Shown here piece by piece: positions 5,654 to 8,189 of a stretch of 8,189 bases of DNA (position 1 is its first letter; every line of letters begins with the position of its first letter). Under the pieces are notes generated by a model, which was given only the letters and a program-made list of their open reading frames with translations, did not search any database and was not told the DNA's origin. This stretch comes from Acidobacteriota bacterium (GTDB lineage: Bacteria; Acidobacteriota; HRBIN11), in assembly GCA_030550225.1 (NCBI GenBank), contig JAUQPV010000103.1:1-8189 (forward strand), written 5' to 3'. The position numbers were made by a program, and so were the translations under genes.

Positions 5654-8189
5654 TCCGACCCGCCGGAGGGGGCCGCCGGGGTCACGGCCTCGGCGGGTAT
5701 GACCCGCCGGACTCGCCGCCGGACCCAACCCGTCAGGTCGTCGAACAGGCTGTAGCCGACGGGCACGATCAGGAGGGTAATGAGCAGGCTCAGGAGCTGG
5801 CCCCCGACGATGGCCTTCGCCAGCGACGCCCGGCTGGCCGCCCCGACGCCCCGCCCGAGGGCGATGGGGATCATGCCCATCACCAGCGTAAAGGTCGTCA
5901 TCAGGATCGGCCGGAGCCGTGTGCGGTTCGCCTCGATCAGGGCGTCCCACCGGCTGAGGCCCTGGGCCCGCAGGCGGTTCGTGTAGTCGACCTGCAGGAT
6001 GCCGTTTTTCTTGACGACGCCGGCCAGGAGGAACGTCCCCATCAGGCCGTACAGGCCCAGGTTCTCGCCCCACAGCCACAGGGACAGGAGGGCAAACGGC
6101 AGGGTCAGGGGAATCGACAGGAGGATCGTCACCGGGTGAAGGAAGTGCTCGAACTGAGCGGCCAGGATGATATACATGAAGACGAAGGCCAGGCCAAAGG
6201 CCGTCAGAAAATTGGCAAAGGTCTCGGCCATGATCTTGCCCCGTCCCAGCACGTGGAGCTCGTAGGCCGCCGAGGGACGGACCTCGGCGAAAGCCTGCCG
6301 GACGACGTCCAGGGCTCGCCCCAGGTCGAGGCCGTCCAGGGTTGCCAGGACGTTGACGACCCGGGACCGGTTCCAGTGCTGAATGGCCGCCGGGGCGACG
6401 CCGAAGTCGACACGGGCCACGTTGCGAAGCTCTACGTTGGTCCCCCGCAAGGACGGGACCGGAAGCGTCAAGACGTCGTCCAAGCGCTGACGGTCCTCGG
6501 GTCGGAGCCGGAGCCAGATGCCGTAGCGGTCCACGCCCTCCCGGAAACTCGAGACCTCATCCCCGCCTAAGAGAAGACGCAAGCTCAAGGCCACGTCCTG
6601 GGCCCGTACGCCGAGGGTCTGGGCCCGGTCGTAGAGGACCCGGACCTGAAATTCGGGAAGGCGCGTCGGGATCGAGGAGTCCACGCTGGCAAAGCCCGGC
6701 GTCGTCTGCATGCGACTCATGACATGCCGGGCCAGGTTCTCCAGGACGTCGAGGTCCGGCCCCGTCAGGACGACGTTGACAGGGAATTGCCATCCGCCGG
6801 CGCCGCCGATGAGGGTTGCCTCCGTGACCTGGGCCCGGAGCTCGGGGAACTGCCGCAGGGCCTCCCGGATTTCCCGCATGATGTCGAACTGACTCCGCTT
6901 CCGCTGTCGGTAATCCACCAGCTGGACGTAAATATTTCCTTGATGAACGGCTTCGCTCCCCGCCGTGATGTCGCCTACCCGCAGGACCATCGCCTGGACC
7001 TCGGGGATGGCCCGGACCCGTTCAAAGACGCTCAACAGAAGGCGGTCGGTCGTCTCCAGGGCCGACCCGCTGGGCGCCTCGATGGACACGGCGAACTCTC
7101 CCGTATCGTCGCTGGCGACGAACTCCTTCCCCATCCATCGGACGATGGGGCCCGTACTCAAGACACACAAGATTGCGATAAGGACGACGACCCACCGATG
7201 ACGGAGCGCCCACCGGAGGATGCCCACGTAGCCCGCCTCGATCCACCGGTAGAACCCGGCCGCCTTCGAGCGGACCTTCTGGGGTCGAAGCATGCGGGAG
7301 CTCAGCATCGGCGTCAGGACGTAGGCGACCAGGAGCGAGAACAGGACCGCCACGGCGCTGGTCCAACCGAACTGTCGCAGGAACAGGCCCGCCCGGCCCT
7401 TCAGGAAGGCGATGGGCAGGAAGATGATGACCAGCGAGAAGGTCGTCGCCGTCACGGCCAGGGCGATCTCCCGAAACCCCTGGACGGCCGCCTGGAACGC
7501 CGAGACGCCGTATTCCTCCATGTGCCGGAAGATGTTCTCGATGACGACGATGGCGTCGTCGATGACGATCCCGACGGCGACCGTCAAGCCCAGCAGGGTC
7601 ATCGTGTTCAAGGAGTACCCGGCCGCCCGGATGAAGATGAACGTGGCGATCAGGCTCGTCGGGATCGCTAAGGCGCTGATCAGCGTGGCCTGCCAGTTCC
7701 GCAGGAACACAAAGACGACCAAGCTCGCCAAGATGGCCCCCAGGGCCAGGTGGAGCTGGAGTTCCCGAATCGATGCTCGGATAAATCGCGACTGATCGCC
7801 TAAGATGTGGGTCTGCACGTCCGGCGGCAGGGCCTTACGGAGCTCCTCGAGGCGCGCCTTCACGGCCTCGATGACCCGAACGGTGTTGGTCCGGGCCTGT
7901 TTGAAGACGACCAGCGTGACACTCTCCTCGGGGACGTCCCCCCGACCCCGAATCCAGAGGCGGCTCAGTTGACGCGGTTCCTTGAAGCCGTCCCGGACGA
8001 CGGCGACGTCCTTCAGGCGGATGATGGCACCGTGCCGTTCGGCGATGACCAGGTTCGCCAGGTCCTCGGCGCTTCGGACTCGGGCCTGCAGGCGTACGCC
8101 CGTCTCCCGGTCCTCGGTCGTCAGACGCCCGCCGGGGTACTCCAGGTTTTGGGCCTGGATGGCGTTCCAGACGGCCACGACGGGCAGGT
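5650..8189 (-). CDS. RND (HAE1/AcrB-type) efflux transporter, 5' end cut by the window edge
   Basis: Inner-membrane proton-driven pump that normally works with a periplasmic adaptor and an outer-membrane channel. Numbering is from the GTG codon at 8178. Residues 1-140 are the end of the porter domain (PN2). Membrane helices lie at about 144-160, 168-186, 195-213, 241-259, 272-292 and 330-347. A ~300-residue second periplasmic loop (350-655) follows, then helices at 658-676, 684-703, 712-730, 758-774 and 791-811. The proton relay is intact: D207-D208 in GIVIDDAIVVIEN, K724 in KKNGILQVD, and R754/T761 in RLRPILMT, matching AcrB D407-D408, K940, R971 and T978. This offset means ~200 N-terminal residues (TM1, PN1) lie beyond base 8189. 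The frame stays open to the edge, so GTG 8178 is not the start. Adaptor genes are probably upstream, outside the window. The type suggests drugs or hydrophobic compounds rather than metals, but the substrate is unknown. Confidence 0.93.
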   Translation of the reverse strand, partial: LPVVAVWNAIQAQNLEYPGGRLTTEDRETGVRLQARVRSAEDLANLVIAERHGAIIRLKDVAVVRDGFKEPRQLSRLWIRGRGDVPEESVTLVVFKQARTNTVRVIEAVKARLEELRKALPPDVQTHILGDQSRFIRASIRELQLHLALGAILASLVVFVFLRNWQATLISALAIPTSLIATFIFIRAAGYSLNTMTLLGLTVAVGIVIDDAIVVIENIFRHMEEYGVSAFQAAVQGFREIALAVTATTFSLVIIFLPIAFLKGRAGLFLRQFGWTSAVAVLFSLLVAYVLTPMLSSRMLRPQKVRSKAAGFYRWIEAGYVGILRWALRHRWVVVLIAILCVLSTGPIVRWMGKEFVASDDTGEFAVSIEAPSGSALETTDRLLLSVFERVRAIPEVQAMVLRVGDITAGSEAVHQGNIYVQLVDYRQRKRSQFDIMREIREALRQFPELRAQVTEATLIGGAGGWQFPVNVVLTGPDLDVLENLARHVMSRMQTTPGFASVDSSIPTRLPEFQVRVLYDRAQTLGVRAQDVALSLRLLLGGDEVSSFREGVDRYGIWLRLRPEDRQRLDDVLTLPVPSLRGTNVELRNVARVDFGVAPAAIQHWNRSRVVNVLATLDGLDLGRALDVVRQAFAEVRPSAAYELHVLGRGKIMAETFANFLTAFGLAFVFMYIILAAQFEHFLHPVTILLSIPLTLPFALLSLWLWGENLGLYGLMGTFLLAGVVKKNGILQVDYTNRLRAQGLSRWDALIEANRTRLRPILMTTFTLVMGMIPIALGRGVGAASRASLAKAIVGGQLLSLLITLLIVPVGYSLFDDLTGWVRRRVRRVIPAEAVTPAAPSGGSE

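Noticed and set aside
5653..5668. CTCCG/CGGAG hairpin as an intrinsic terminator
   Set aside because: It has only a five-base stem, lies within the RND coding end, and has no T-run on either side.
5641..6570. 309-residue open frame on the + strand opposite the RND gene
   Set aside because: A shadow of GC-rich coding on the other strand. Composition is Asp/Gly/Gln/Pro-rich, with no family resemblance. The minus strand encodes a clear RND transporter.
6724..7671. 315-residue open frame on the + strand opposite the RND gene
   Set aside because: Same reason: a charged low-complexity antisense translation over conserved RND membrane and loop segments.
8176..8178. GTG as the start of the RND gene
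   Set aside because: The frame continues to the window edge, and about 200 residues of the standard N-terminus (TM1 and PN1) are missing, so the gene begins outside.

Overview
The window (8,189 bases, GC-rich, roughly two thirds G+C in the genes sampled) looks like a chromosomal segment of a diderm bacterium. The evidence is dense coding, a bacterial Era GTPase with a KH domain, an RND inner-membrane efflux pump that implies an outer membrane, and Shine-Dalgarno starts. A PaREP1/HEPN-type gene hints at a thermophile, because that family is common in archaea and thermophilic bacteria, but no feature fixes the phylum.

Left part, + strand: 264 bases of leader containing a perfect hairpin and an 11-unit heptamer repeat come first. 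They are followed by nicotinate phosphoribosyltransferase (pncB, 265-1629), the ribosome-assembly GTPase Era (1626-2570, start and stop overlapping as ATGA), and a 449-residue polytopic membrane protein (2616-3965). The membrane protein fuses a phytol/dolichol-kinase-like domain to a DUF92 domain. The three genes are close enough to be one operon. The third is the most interesting, because its halves correspond to the plant enzymes VTE5 (phytol kinase) and VTE6 (phytyl-phosphate kinase), so one polypeptide may convert an isoprenoid alcohol to its diphosphate.

Middle, + strand: a 127-base gap holds inverted repeats and a micro-repeat. A two-gene cassette of lower GC follows: a 72-residue unknown protein (4093-4311) and a 133-residue PaREP1/HEPN-like protein (4332-4733). 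Both have nearly the same initiation region (GGAG, six bases, ATGAC). This is a candidate small two-component system, possibly toxin-antitoxin-like. Next is fdhD (4781-5644), the sulfurtransferase that activates the molybdenum cofactor of formate dehydrogenases.

Right part, - strand: the C-terminal ~845 residues of a HAE1/AcrB-type RND efflux transporter (5650-8189), whose first ~200 residues lie beyond the right edge. It converges tail-to-tail on fdhD with five bases between the stop codons.

There are no rRNA, tRNA, CRISPR, IS or integrase features. Each of the gaps before pncB and before the fused kinase carries a short degenerate tandem repeat ending just upstream of the start codon, and a weaker one lies before the 72-residue gene.
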